A stretch of 64,000 nt of DNA from CBDBFH01 sp965204775 (GTDB taxonomy: Bacteria; Pseudomonadota; Alphaproteobacteria; JAPOUT01; G958296285). Where the stretch lies: contig CBDBFH010000001.1 of assembly GCA_965204775.1 (NCBI GenBank), positions 22,432 through 86,431 of the forward strand. Reading direction: 5' to 3'. The notes under the pieces were generated by a model. The model searched no databases, was not told the DNA's origin, and was given only the letters and a program-made list of their open reading frames with translations. Below are positions 8,651-17,323 of the stretch, one piece after another. Position 1 is the first letter of the stretch. The number at the start of each line of letters is the position of its first letter. Position numbers and translations under genes: made by a program.

Positions 8651-9995
8651 GAGGCTCTCCGGCGAGGCGGCGATGCTTGATCTGCTGGAGCGCCTCTTGC
8701 GCGCGGCGCGCCGCGCCGGGGCGCAGGAGGCGGAAGCCGCGCTGGCCGAAAGCGCCGCGCTGCAGGTCACCTGCCGGATGGGCCAATGCGAGGCGCTGGA
8801 GCGCGCCGAGACGCATGATCTGGGCCTGCGGGTTTTTGTGGGGCGCAAGCAGGCCGGCGTCTCGCTGAGCGGGGCCGCCCCGAAAGACCTCGACGCCTTT
8901 GCGGCGCGCGCGGTCGCCATGGCCCGCGCCGCGCCCGACGATCCTTATTGCGGCCTGGCCGATGCGCCGCCGCCCGCCGGTTTTGCCGAACTGGACATCT
9001 GCAGCGGGCAGACTGCCGGAGCCGAGGCGCTGGAGGCGCAGGCCCGCGCCGCCGAAGAGGCCGCGCTGGCGGTTCCCGGAATCGAAAATTCGGAAGGCGC
9101 GCGCGCTTCGGCGGTGTTTTCGCGCCGCGCCCGCGCCGACACCAAAGGCTTCGCCGCCGTCTATGCCGCCACCCGCCGCGGCCTGTCCTGCACCGCGCTG
9201 GCGGTCAGGAACGGGCAGATGGAGCGTGACTACGACTATACGCTGGCCCGCCATGCCGGCGATCTCGACCCGCCGGAACAGATTGGCCGCGCGGCGGCGG
9301 CCCGCGCCCTGGCCCGGCTTGATCCGCGCAAACCGGCCAGCCGCATCCTGCCCGTCCTCTATGAGGCCCGCGCCGCCCGCCGCCTGCTTGCCGCCTTCGC
9401 CGCCGCCGTCTCCGGCGCGGCGGTCGCCCGGGGCGCGAGTTTCCTGCGCAGCCGCCTCGGCAAGCCGGTCTTCGCCCCCGGCATTCAGATCACCGACGAT
9501 CCCTGCCGCCGCCGGGGCTTGCGCGCGCGCCCCTTTGACAGCGAAGGCGTGTCCGCCCGCCCCCTGCGGCTGGTCGCGGACGGCGTCCTCGCTTCTTTCC
9601 TGCTCGATTCCGCTTCGGCCCGCCAGCTGGGGCTGGCCGCCACCGGCCATGCCGCCGCCGCGCCCGGTGCAGTTCCCGCCCCGGCCCCCTCCAATCTCGC
9701 GCTGGCCCCCGGCCCGCGCACACCCGGCCAGCTGATCGCCGAACTCAAAGCTGGCTTTTGTGTAACCGAACTGATCGGCCAGGGCGTCAATCTGGTCACC
9801 GGCGACTATAGCCAGGGCGCGGCGGGCTTCTGGATCGAAAACGGCCAGCGCAGCCACGCCGTCAGCGAGGTCACTCTGGCCGGAAATCTCGCCGGCATGT
9901 TCCGGACTCTGGAGCCCGCCGACGACCTCGAACACCGCACCGGCCTCGATTGCCCTTCGCTCCTGATTCCGGCCATGACGCTGGCCGGGGCCTGA
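8643..9995 (+). CDS. pmbA: PmbA/TldD-family metallopeptidase subunit
   Basis: The 450-residue protein matches PmbA (TldE), the partner of TldD in a protease complex that degrades unfolded peptides and matures modified peptides such as microcin B17. The region GLRVFVGRKQAGVSLSG near residue 65 and the C-terminal NLVTGDYSQGAAGFWIENG are characteristic. PmbA itself lacks the HExxxH zinc site, and none is seen here. The start ATG at 8643 overlaps the kinase stop (ATGGATGA). In many alphaproteobacteria pmbA precedes lipid A genes, as it does here. Confidence 0.9.
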   Translation: MDERLSGEAAMLDLLERLLRAARRAGAQEAEAALAESAALQVTCRMGQCEALERAETHDLGLRVFVGRKQAGVSLSGAAPKDLDAFAARAVAMARAAPDDPYCGLADAPPPAGFAELDICSGQTAGAEALEAQARAAEEAALAVPGIENSEGARASAVFSRRARADTKGFAAVYAATRRGLSCTALAVRNGQMERDYDYTLARHAGDLDPPEQIGRAAAARALARLDPRKPASRILPVLYEARAARRLLAAFAAAVSGAAVARGASFLRSRLGKPVFAPGIQITDDPCRRRGLRARPFDSEGVSARPLRLVADGVLASFLLDSASARQLGLAATGHAAAAPGAVPAPAPSNLALAPGPRTPGQLIAELKAGFCVTELIGQGVNLVTGDYSQGAAGFWIENGQRSHAVSEVTLAGNLAGMFRTLEPADDLEHRTGLDCPSLLIPAMTLAGA

Positions 9996-10050
9996 CTGCC
10001 CCGCTCCGGTCTGCTAAAGTCCCTCCCGTTCGACAGCGAGGACAACCCCC

Positions 10051-11832
10051 GTGAGCGCAGGCGATCCCGCTTCCCCGCCCCGGCCGCCGGCCTCGGTCCT
10101 GCGCCGGCTGGTCCGGCTCTATTTCCTCCCCCAGCTCGGGCTGGTCGCCGCCGGGGTTCTGGCCGGAGTCATCGCCGCCGCCGGAACCTCGGCGCTGCCC
10201 CTGCTCGTCGAGCGCCTCTCCAGAGATTTCTTCAATCCCGCCGCGCCCGCCGCGCTCGCCGTTTTCATCCCCGCCGCCATCCTCGGCCTCATGCTCTTGC
10301 GCAGCGCCGCCATCTTCGTCTCCAATCTGACCATGGGCTATGCCGGACGCTATATGGTCGCCAACATCCAGAAAGACCTCTTTGCCCGAATCATCCACGC
10401 CGACTACGCTTGGGCCGCGCGCACCCATTCCGGCAAAATCATCTCCTCCTTCATGAATGACGCCAACCGCCTGGAGGCGACCATCAGCACCTCGATCGCC
10501 GCCTTTGCCCGGCATCTGCTCACCCTCGCCGGATTGATCGCGGTGATGATCTGGTATGACTGGCGGCTGACCTTGATCCTGCTGGCCGTCCTGCCCGTGC
10601 TCCTCTTTCTGATTCGCCATCTGGGCGGGCGGGTGCGCCGCGAGACCGGCTCCAGTCTGGCCGGATCCGGGCGCTTCTCGGCCCAGATCGCGGAAATGTT
10701 TCGGGGCCTGCGAATCGTCAAGGCCTATCTGGGCGAGCCCCGCGAAATCGAAGCCGCCCGGCGCCGGGTCGATGAGGTCACCCGCCATTCCCGCCGCTCG
10801 ATTCGCGCCACCGTCGCCGCCTCCCCGGCGATCGAGGCGCTGGGCGGCCTGGGCATCGCCGCCATCTTGTTCTATGGCGGCGCGCAGGTGCGCGGCGGCC
10901 TGCTCACCCAGCACGACTTCGTCGCCTTCTTAACCGCGCTGCTCCTCGCTCAGCCTCCCGCCCGCGTCCTCGCCGACACCTATGCCGTCTTCCAGCAGGG
11001 CGTCGCGGCGGCGCGGCGCGTCTTCGCCCTGCTCGACGCCGAGCCCCGGATCGTCTCGCCTCCCGGCGCGCCCGCGCTGGCCGTGCGCCGCGGCGGTATC
11101 TGCTTCGACCGGGTCGCCTTCGCCTATCACCACGATCTGCCCGCCCTCAAAGGCGTCAGTTTCGAGATCCCGGCAGGCAGTTCCGCCGCCTTGGTCGGGC
11201 CCTCCGGCGCGGGCAAGAGCACCATCCTCAATCTCCTGCCGCGCTTCTATGACGCCGGACAGGGCGCGATCACCATCGACGGCCAGGATATTCGCGCCGT
11301 CACGCTTGAATCACTGCGCGGGCAAATCGCGCTGGTCACGCAGGAGCCGATCCTCTTCGACGACACGATCTACGCCAATATCGCCTATGGCCGGCCCGGC
11401 GCCGCGACGCCGGACGTCGAAGCCGCCGCCCGCGCCGCCGCCGCCCATGATTTCATCACCGCCCTGCCGCAGGGCTATCAGACCCGGATCGGCGAAGACG
11501 GCTTGCGCCTGTCCGGCGGCGAGCGCCAGCGAATCGCGCTGGCCCGCGCCGCCCTGCGCGCCGCCCCCATCCTCCTGCTCGACGAGCCGACCTCCGCGCT
11601 GGACAGCGAGTCGGAGCGGCAGATCCAAAACGCCCTGGTCACGCTTCTTGCCGGGCGGACCAGTTTGATCATCGCGCACCGGCTGGCCACCATCCGCCAT
11701 GTCGATTGCATCCATGTGATCGACAAGGGCCGCATCGTCGAGAGCGGCTCGCATGAGGACCTCCTCACCCGTTGCGGCCTTTACGCCCGGCTGTGCGAGG
11801 CCCAATTGCTGGGCCAGACCGGGGCCGGGTGA
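10051..11832 (+). CDS. MsbA-like lipid exporter, ABC half-transporter with fused ATPase
   Basis: This 593-residue protein has an N-terminal six-helix exporter domain (residues 20-320) and a C-terminal ATPase. The ATPase carries Walker A GPSGAGKS (near 386), signature LSGGERQR (near 488), Walker B ILLLDEPTSALD and the H-loop IAHRLATI. It would act as a homodimer in the inner membrane. Its position directly upstream of waaA and lpxK supports a role in flipping lipid A core, as MsbA does, though other lipids are possible. The start codon is GTG at 10051, with GCGAGGA upstream. Confidence 0.88.
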   Translation: MSAGDPASPPRPPASVLRRLVRLYFLPQLGLVAAGVLAGVIAAAGTSALPLLVERLSRDFFNPAAPAALAVFIPAAILGLMLLRSAAIFVSNLTMGYAGRYMVANIQKDLFARIIHADYAWAARTHSGKIISSFMNDANRLEATISTSIAAFARHLLTLAGLIAVMIWYDWRLTLILLAVLPVLLFLIRHLGGRVRRETGSSLAGSGRFSAQIAEMFRGLRIVKAYLGEPREIEAARRRVDEVTRHSRRSIRATVAASPAIEALGGLGIAAILFYGGAQVRGGLLTQHDFVAFLTALLLAQPPARVLADTYAVFQQGVAAARRVFALLDAEPRIVSPPGAPALAVRRGGICFDRVAFAYHHDLPALKGVSFEIPAGSSAALVGPSGAGKSTILNLLPRFYDAGQGAITIDGQDIRAVTLESLRGQIALVTQEPILFDDTIYANIAYGRPGAATPDVEAAARAAAAHDFITALPQGYQTRIGEDGLRLSGGERQRIALARAALRAAPILLLDEPTSALDSESERQIQNALVTLLAGRTSLIIAHRLATIRHVDCIHVIDKGRIVESGSHEDLLTRCGLYARLCEAQLLGQTGAG

Positions 11833-11839
11833 TCTTTCG

Positions 11840-13138
11840 GTGAGTCAGGCGCCGGCGGGCTTGCGCCTTTACCGGGCGGTGAGCGCTCTCGCCCAGCCGC
11901 TGTTGCCGCTCCTCTTGCGCCGGCGCGCCGCGCGCGGGCACGAAGAACCGGGCCGCCTCGCCGAACGTCTGGGCTATCCCGCCCGCCCCCGCCCGCCCGG
12001 GACGCTTATCTGGATTCACGGCGCCAGCGTCGGCGAGGCGCTCTCCGCCCTTCCCCTGCTCGCCCGCCTGCGCGGCGCAATCCCCGGCGCCGCAATCCTC
12101 CTGACCACCATCACCACCAGTTCGGCGCGCCTGATCGGGCAAAGGCTGGCCGGCCATTCTTCCGCCCACCACCACTATGCCCCGCTCGATTCGCCGCGGG
12201 CGGCGGATCGCTTCCTCGATCACTGGCGGCCCGACCTCGCTTTATGGCTGGAATCGGAACTCTGGCCCAATCTCCTCACCGCCGCCCATGCGCGCCGCAT
12301 CCCGATGGCGCTGGTCAACGCCCGCCTGTCCCCGGCCTCTTTTCGGCGCTGGCGGCGCTTCGCGCCCGGCCTGGCCCGGCATCTGCTGGCTTGCTTTGAT
12401 CTGTGTCTGGCGCAGGATCGCTCCAGTCTGGAGCGCTTGCAGAGTCTGGGTGCGCCGCGCGCGCAAATAAGCGGCAACCTCAAATATGACGCCCGCCCCG
12501 GCCCCGCCGCCGAAGATGTGCTGGAGCGCTGGCGCACCGCGCTCGCCGCCCGCCCCTGCTGGCTGGCCGCCAGCACCCATCAGGGCGAAGAAGACCTCGC
12601 CGCCCAAACCCATCGCCGCCTCGCCGCCCATCTGCCAAATCTGCTCACCTTGATCGCCCCGCGCCATCCCGACCGCGCCGGGCGGATCGCGCGGCGCGTG
12701 CAGGCGCAGGGATTGCACCTCGCGCGGCGCAGCGCCCATCGCGCCCCGCCGCCGCCTGAAGCCGATATTTATCTGATCGACACCCTGGGCGAGCTGGACT
12801 TGTTCTATCGTCTGGCCCCGGTGGTCTTCATGGGCGGCTCGTTCATACGGCAAGGCGGGCACAATCCGCTGGAGGCCGCCCGCCTCGACTCGGCGATTGT
12901 GACCGGGCCGCATCTGTCCAATTTCGCTGATCTGTGCGCCCAATTGGCGCAGGCCGGCGGTTTGCGGATTCTGGCCCGCCGCGGCGAACTCGCCCCGGCG
13001 GTGCAAAGCCTTCTGCAAGAGCCGCAAACCCGCACAAACATGGCCCGCGCCGCCGCCGGTTGCGCGCAGCGCCTCGCCGGGGCGCTGGATCGCGTGATGG
13101 AGGCGCTCGGCCCTCTGCTCGACCGCGCCCGGCCTTAA
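11840..13138 (+). CDS. waaA: 3-deoxy-D-manno-octulosonic acid (Kdo) transferase
   Basis: The 432-residue GT-B glycosyltransferase adds Kdo to lipid IVA at the inner membrane. The N-terminal hydrophobic anchor is followed by WIHGASVGE, which contains the catalytic Glu, and by TTITTSSARLIGQRL, NARLSPASFRRW and the C-terminal donor motif GGSFIRQGGHNPLEAA. The start is taken as GTG at 11840, eight bases after the ABC gene stop; the frame is open farther upstream but overlaps that gene. lpxK follows 26 bp downstream. Confidence 0.93.
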   Translation: MSQAPAGLRLYRAVSALAQPLLPLLLRRRAARGHEEPGRLAERLGYPARPRPPGTLIWIHGASVGEALSALPLLARLRGAIPGAAILLTTITTSSARLIGQRLAGHSSAHHHYAPLDSPRAADRFLDHWRPDLALWLESELWPNLLTAAHARRIPMALVNARLSPASFRRWRRFAPGLARHLLACFDLCLAQDRSSLERLQSLGAPRAQISGNLKYDARPGPAAEDVLERWRTALAARPCWLAASTHQGEEDLAAQTHRRLAAHLPNLLTLIAPRHPDRAGRIARRVQAQGLHLARRSAHRAPPPPEADIYLIDTLGELDLFYRLAPVVFMGGSFIRQGGHNPLEAARLDSAIVTGPHLSNFADLCAQLAQAGGLRILARRGELAPAVQSLLQEPQTRTNMARAAAGCAQRLAGALDRVMEALGPLLDRARP

Positions 13139-13164
13139 GTCCGCTCCGCGCCTTTTTTCACGCC

Positions 13165-14241
13165 ATGTCTTTTTCCCGCCCGCAATTCTGGCACCCCGAC
13201 CCCGCCCGCCCTTCCCGGCGCGCCGATCGAATTCTGGCGCGGAGCCTCCATCCGGCCAGCCTGCTTTATCGCTTCGTCCATCGCCTGCGCTGGCGGCTGG
13301 CCGCCGCCGCACGCGAAAGCATTCCCGTCTTTTGCGCCGGCGGCCTGACCGTCGGCGGCAGCGGCAAGACGCCGCTGGCGCTCCTGCTGGCTGATGAATT
13401 GAAGGCCCTGGGCGAGCAGCCGCATTTTCTCTCGCGTGGCTTCGGGCGGCGCCTGCAGGGTTTGGTCCGCGCCGATCTCACCCGCCACACCGCCCGTGAG
13501 ATCGGCGATGAGCCGGTCCTGCTCGCCCGCGCCGCGCCGGTCTGGCTGTGCGCCGACCGCGCCCGCGCCGCCCGCGCCGCCGCCGCCCAAGGCGCCAGCG
13601 CCTTGATTTTGGATGACGGCTTCCAAAATCCCGGACTGCACAAGGATTGCGCGATCTTGACCCTCGACCCCGGCCGCGGGCTGGGAAATCGCCGCCTGTT
13701 CCCCGCCGGACCCTTGCGCGAACCGCTCAAAGACGCCCTCGCCCGCGCCCAGGCCCTGCTACTGATCCCCGGACCCGCGCCGGACTCTATCGCCGCGCAG
13801 GCCGAAAAAAACAACTGCCCCGTCTTCACCGGACAGATCACGCCCCGAATTGATCCGGCCAACCCGCTCGGCAAAGGCCGCTACCTGCTTTTTGCCGGAA
13901 TCGCCCATCCGGAAAGATTCCATTCTCTGGCCCGCAGCCTCGTCCAGACCGCCGGCGGCGAGATCGCCGCCATGCGCGCCTTCCCCGATCATCATTTTTA
14001 CCGGCCCGAAGAGGCCCGCCAACTTCTCGATCAAGCCGCCCGCGCCGGGGCAAAACTGCTCACCACCGAAAAAGACATGGTGCGCCTTCAAGCCTGCCCC
14101 GGCGCGCCCTTCGCTCAGCTGCGCCGGATCTGCCTGTGCCTGCCGGTCCGCCTGCAGATCGGCCAGCCGGAGCGCTTCCGCGCCCTTCTGCGTCAAACGC
14201 TCGAAACCCATCGCCGCCCCCTCCCCTATCGCAGCCCATGA
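13165..14241 (+). CDS. lpxK: tetraacyldisaccharide 4'-kinase
   Basis: The 358-residue membrane-associated kinase phosphorylates the 4' position of the lipid A disaccharide to give lipid IVA. The P-loop CAGGLTVGGSGKTP (near 58) and the DDGFQN motif (near 151) are diagnostic, together with FLSRGFGRR and the TTEKDMVRL segment near the C-terminus. The ATG at 13165 starts just before MSFSRPQFWHPD, the usual N-terminus. The stop overlaps a possible 15-codon micro-ORF (ATGA at 14238) that reaches toward the acyltransferase genes. Confidence 0.95.
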   Translation: MSFSRPQFWHPDPARPSRRADRILARSLHPASLLYRFVHRLRWRLAAAARESIPVFCAGGLTVGGSGKTPLALLLADELKALGEQPHFLSRGFGRRLQGLVRADLTRHTAREIGDEPVLLARAAPVWLCADRARAARAAAAQGASALILDDGFQNPGLHKDCAILTLDPGRGLGNRRLFPAGPLREPLKDALARAQALLLIPGPAPDSIAAQAEKNNCPVFTGQITPRIDPANPLGKGRYLLFAGIAHPERFHSLARSLVQTAGGEIAAMRAFPDHHFYRPEEARQLLDQAARAGAKLLTTEKDMVRLQACPGAPFAQLRRICLCLPVRLQIGQPERFRALLRQTLETHRRPLPYRSP

Positions 14242-14330
14242 TCCCGGCTCCCGCGCTTGCTCCCCGATGGCCGCGCGCCTATTGAGACGCTATGGAGACG
14301 TATGAGACGCCCGGCAGGAGAAGACATCCG

Positions 14331-15293
14331 ATGACCACGGCCCGCGCCAGAACCCGGCGGCAAGGATATCGCCGCCCGCTCCGGCTTTGGCTGCGGCCCC
14401 GCCATATCGCCGAGGCCGCCGGGATCGGCGTGGTGATCGGGCTCTGCCGCGCTCTGGGGCTTGAGCGCGCCTCCGCCGCCGGCGCGCGAACCGCCAGCGC
14501 CATAGGCCCCCGGCTGAAAGCGGGCCGGCGCATGACGGCCAATCTTTCCCGAATCTTCCAGCTGCCTCCGGAAAAGATCGCCGCCCTGTCTGCCGCCATG
14601 TGGGACAATCTGGGGCGCACATTCGCCGAATACGCCCATCTCGACACATTCAGCCGCCCGGCCCATCACGCCAGGCTGGAGATCGCCGTCGGCGACAAGG
14701 CCCGCGCCCTGATCGAGACCCGCCAAGGACGGATGTTCTTCTTCTCCGGCCATTTCGCCAACTGGGAACTGATGCCCCTGGCCATGACCCGCCTCGGCAT
14801 TCCAGGGGCCGAGATCTACCGCCCTGCCGACAACCCTTATGTCGATCGCTGGCTCTTGCGTCTGCGTCGGCGGGCGATTGCCCCGATCCAGATTCCGAAG
14901 GGCCGGGCCGGGGCGCGGGAGATGGTCGCCCAGATCCGCGCCAGTCGCTCCTTCGCCGCCCTGATCGACGAATATGACCGGCAGGGAATCCCGGCCCGCC
15001 TTTTCGGCCTGCCGGCGATGACCAGCACGGCGGCGGCGATCTTTGCCTTGCGCTATGGCTACGCGCTGGTCCCGGCGCATATTGAGCGGCGGGGCGGGGC
15101 GCGGTTTCACATACGCATTCACGATCCCCTGCCGGTCGCGCGCAGCGGGGACTATGAGGCGGACTGCCTGAGAATCGCCCAGGCGGTCAACGACTTCCTC
15201 GAAGGCCAAATCCGCGCCAATCCGGAGCAATGGATGCTCTGGCTGCGCAAATGGCCGGCGCTGGCGGCGCGGCGCGGGGAGGCGGGCGGATGA
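14331..15293 (+). CDS. LpxL/HtrB-like lipid A (or lysophospholipid) acyltransferase, copy 1
   Basis: The 320-residue protein belongs to the LpxL/LpxM late acyltransferase family, which transfers an acyl chain from acyl-ACP to the acyloxy position of Kdo2-lipid A at the inner membrane. The catalytic H-x5-E motif is FSGHFANWELM. IPKGRAGAREMV and LFGLPAMTSTAAA are further family segments. The ATG at 14331 has AGGAG upstream; an earlier in-frame ATG at 14292 is possible. Its core (14597-15218) is nearly identical to copy 2. The stop overlaps the start of copy 2 (ATGA at 15290). Confidence 0.88.
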   Translation: MTTARARTRRQGYRRPLRLWLRPRHIAEAAGIGVVIGLCRALGLERASAAGARTASAIGPRLKAGRRMTANLSRIFQLPPEKIAALSAAMWDNLGRTFAEYAHLDTFSRPAHHARLEIAVGDKARALIETRQGRMFFFSGHFANWELMPLAMTRLGIPGAEIYRPADNPYVDRWLLRLRRRAIAPIQIPKGRAGAREMVAQIRASRSFAALIDEYDRQGIPARLFGLPAMTSTAAAIFALRYGYALVPAHIERRGGARFHIRIHDPLPVARSGDYEADCLRIAQAVNDFLEGQIRANPEQWMLWLRKWPALAARRGEAGG

Positions 15294-16159
15294 AGCGCGG
15301 GCGGGCTTCGGCGCGCCATATCGGCGAGGCGGCGGCGCTGTTTGTCTGTCTGGCCTTTCTGCGCCTGCTGGGCCTGGAGCGGGCTTCGGCGCTGGGCGGA
15401 TTTCTGGCCCGGCGTTTCGGCCCCCGGATCAGAAAACGGCGCGGCTCCCTGAAAAGCTTCGACGCTCTGGCCCGCGCCAATCTCGCCCGGGCGCTACCCG
15501 ATCTGCCTGCCGGTCAGGCCGGACAGATCATCCCCGCCATGTGGGACAATCTGGGGCGCACATTCGCCGAATACGCCCATCTCGACACATTCAGCCGCCC
15601 GGCCCATCACGCCAGGCTGGAGATCGCCGTCGGCGACAAGGCCCGCGCCCTGATCGAGGCCCGCCAAGGGCGGATGTTCTTCTTCTCCGGCCATTTCGCC
15701 AACTGGGAACTGATGCCTCTGGCCATGGCCCGCCTCGGCATTCCGGGGGCCGAGATCTACCGCCCTGCCGACAATCCTTATGTCGATCGCTGGCTCTTGC
15801 GCCTGCGCCGCCGGGCGATTGCCCCGATCCAGATTCCGAAGGGCCGGGCCGGGGCGCGGGAGATGGTCGCCCAGATCCGCGCCGGCCGCTCCTTCGCCGC
15901 CCTGATCGACCAAAAAACTCTGGAAGGCGTGCCCGCCCGCCTTTTCGGCCTGCCGGCGATGACCAGCACGGCGGCGGCGATCTTTGCCTTGCGCTATGGC
16001 TACGCGCTGGTCCCGGCGCATATTGAGCGGCGGGGCGGGGCGCGGTTTCACATACGCATTCACGATCCCCTGCCGGTCGCGCGCAGCGGGGACTATGAGG
16101 CGGACTGCCTGAGAATCGCCCAGGCGGTCAACGACTTCCTCGAAGGCCAAATCCGCGCC
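14597..16159 (+). repeat. Near-identical direct repeat within the tandem lpxL genes
   Basis: The blocks 14597-15218 and 15538-16159 (622 bp each) align with a constant 941-bp offset and no gaps. Only scattered substitutions are seen, apart from one cluster of differences of about 20 bp at 14970-14991 (15911-15932 in copy 2). The flanking coding sequence of the two genes is clearly diverged. Recent gene conversion or partial duplication explains this pattern best. Confidence 0.9.
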
Positions 16160-16204
16160 CGCCCCGGCCAGTGGCTCTGGGCGCATGACCGCTGGCCGCG
16201 CTAG
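15290..16204 (+). CDS. LpxL/HtrB-like lipid A acyltransferase, copy 2
   Basis: This 304-residue tandem paralogue of the preceding gene is translationally coupled to it through ATGA. It has the same HFANWEL catalytic motif and the same IPKGRAGAREMV and LFGLPAMTST segments. From 15538 to 16159 it is almost base-for-base the same as copy 1 (constant offset of 941 bp, no indels), while the N-terminal about 83 codons and the C-terminal tail differ. One short internal island differs: DQKTLEGV here against DEYDRQGI in copy 1. Two late acyltransferases would allow a hexa-acylated lipid A. Confidence 0.88.
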   Translation: MKRGRASARHIGEAAALFVCLAFLRLLGLERASALGGFLARRFGPRIRKRRGSLKSFDALARANLARALPDLPAGQAGQIIPAMWDNLGRTFAEYAHLDTFSRPAHHARLEIAVGDKARALIEARQGRMFFFSGHFANWELMPLAMARLGIPGAEIYRPADNPYVDRWLLRLRRRAIAPIQIPKGRAGAREMVAQIRAGRSFAALIDQKTLEGVPARLFGLPAMTSTAAAIFALRYGYALVPAHIERRGGARFHIRIHDPLPVARSGDYEADCLRIAQAVNDFLEGQIRARPGQWLWAHDRWPR

Positions 16205-16220
16205 ACTCCGCCCGGCGCCG

Positions 16221-17063
16221 TCAAGACTCAGGGCTGCCGCCAGCCAGCAGAGCCGGGTCCAGTGCGCGCAGTTTCCGGTCCGGGCCCAGCCACGAAATCC
16301 GCCAGTCCAGATGCGGCCCGCTCGCCCGCCCGCTCGCCCCGACTCGGCCGATTACGTCGCCCTGCGAGACGCGCGCGCCCGCCTCGACCGCAATCTGCGA
16401 CAGATGCAAAAAAGCGCTCACCACCCCGCCGCCATGATCCAGAAAAATCAGCCCCCCCTCGAAATAGAAATCCGCCTCCGCCAGCCGGACAATGCCCCCT
16501 GCCGGAGCATGAACCGGCGCGCCGGCGGGCGCGGCAATATCGATCCCGTCATGCGGGCGGCGCGGCTTGCCGTTCAAAATTCTCCGGCTGCCATAGACGC
16601 CGGTGACGACCCCACGCACCGGCCAGGAGAAGGATTCGGCAAACCATTCGCCCGGCGTGTCCGGCGCGCGCGCCGCCCGTTTGCGCGCGCTTTCGCGCGC
16701 AATCCGCGCCAGGGCCGGCGGGGGCGGGGTGACTTTGTCTTCAGCCAGGCCGTCGATCCTCTGCACCGGATAGGCGCGGCCTGCGACCTGCAAAGCGACG
16801 CGGCGCTGTGCGCCGCCGCGCCGGCGCAGTTCCAAAACGGCGCGGGTCCCATGATCACGCCCAAAGCCGAAGACAAACCGCCCCGAAGGCGAAACCGCCA
16901 GTTCCATGCCGTCCAGAAAAACCGCGCCCCCCGGATCGGTCCGCCCGACGACCATCCCGCCCTGACTCATCGCCCCCGACAAATCCACCGAAACCGGCAT
17001 ATGCGCTCCGCAGGCCGAAACCAACCCTGCTGCTGCCAGCGCCAGCAGACGGCGGCCTTTCAT
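16221..17063 (-). CDS. M23-family peptidase (LytM domain) lipoprotein
   Basis: The 280-residue protein has a lipoprotein signal peptide with lipobox LVSAC at residues 14-18. It should be anchored in the outer or inner membrane facing the periplasm. The C-terminal LytM domain keeps the zinc ligands: His and Asp in RPHDGIDIAAP and His in GPHLDWR, with a further His in AFLHLSQ. It is therefore a probable active D,D-endopeptidase on cross-links of peptidoglycan, unlike degenerate activators such as EnvC. It overlaps the DUF2093 gene by four bases. Confidence 0.9.
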   Translation of the reverse strand: MKGRRLLALAAAGLVSACGAHMPVSVDLSGAMSQGGMVVGRTDPGGAVFLDGMELAVSPSGRFVFGFGRDHGTRAVLELRRRGGAQRRVALQVAGRAYPVQRIDGLAEDKVTPPPPALARIARESARKRAARAPDTPGEWFAESFSWPVRGVVTGVYGSRRILNGKPRRPHDGIDIAAPAGAPVHAPAGGIVRLAEADFYFEGGLIFLDHGGGVVSAFLHLSQIAVEAGARVSQGDVIGRVGASGRASGPHLDWRISWLGPDRKLRALDPALLAGGSPES

Positions 17064-17287
17064 CGGCCCCGGCGATGGCCTTCCAGCGCGGCCTGCGGCG
17101 AGGCATAGGCCTCCTGGCGCTCGACGCTCCAGTAGCGCAACGCCTCCAGTTCAATCGGCGCGCCGGTCACCGCGCACAGCACATAAGCGCCGGGGGTGAC
17201 GACCTGAAAATCAGCCCCGCGATATAAAAGAACCGCCTGCGCCCCCGCGCCGGGGCCGGGCGCATTGCCGGGAAGAAAATCTTTCAT
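17060..17287 (-). CDS. DUF2093 domain-containing protein
   Basis: The 75-residue protein has the family core GADFQVVTPGAYVLCAVTGAPIELEALRYWSVERQEAYAS (read in two parts: DFQVVTPG...CAVTG and LRYWSVERQEAY). DUF2093 is a small alphaproteobacterial family of unknown function, commonly encoded just after xseA as here (36-bp gap). No signal peptide or membrane segment is seen. Its tight coupling to both xseA and the peptidase gene suggests one transcript. Confidence 0.85.
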   Translation of the reverse strand: MKDFLPGNAPGPGAGAQAVLLYRGADFQVVTPGAYVLCAVTGAPIELEALRYWSVERQEAYASPQAALEGHRRGR

Positions 17288-17323
17288 CGCTCACATCTTC
17301 GCGCACGGGACGCGCGGAGCCGA

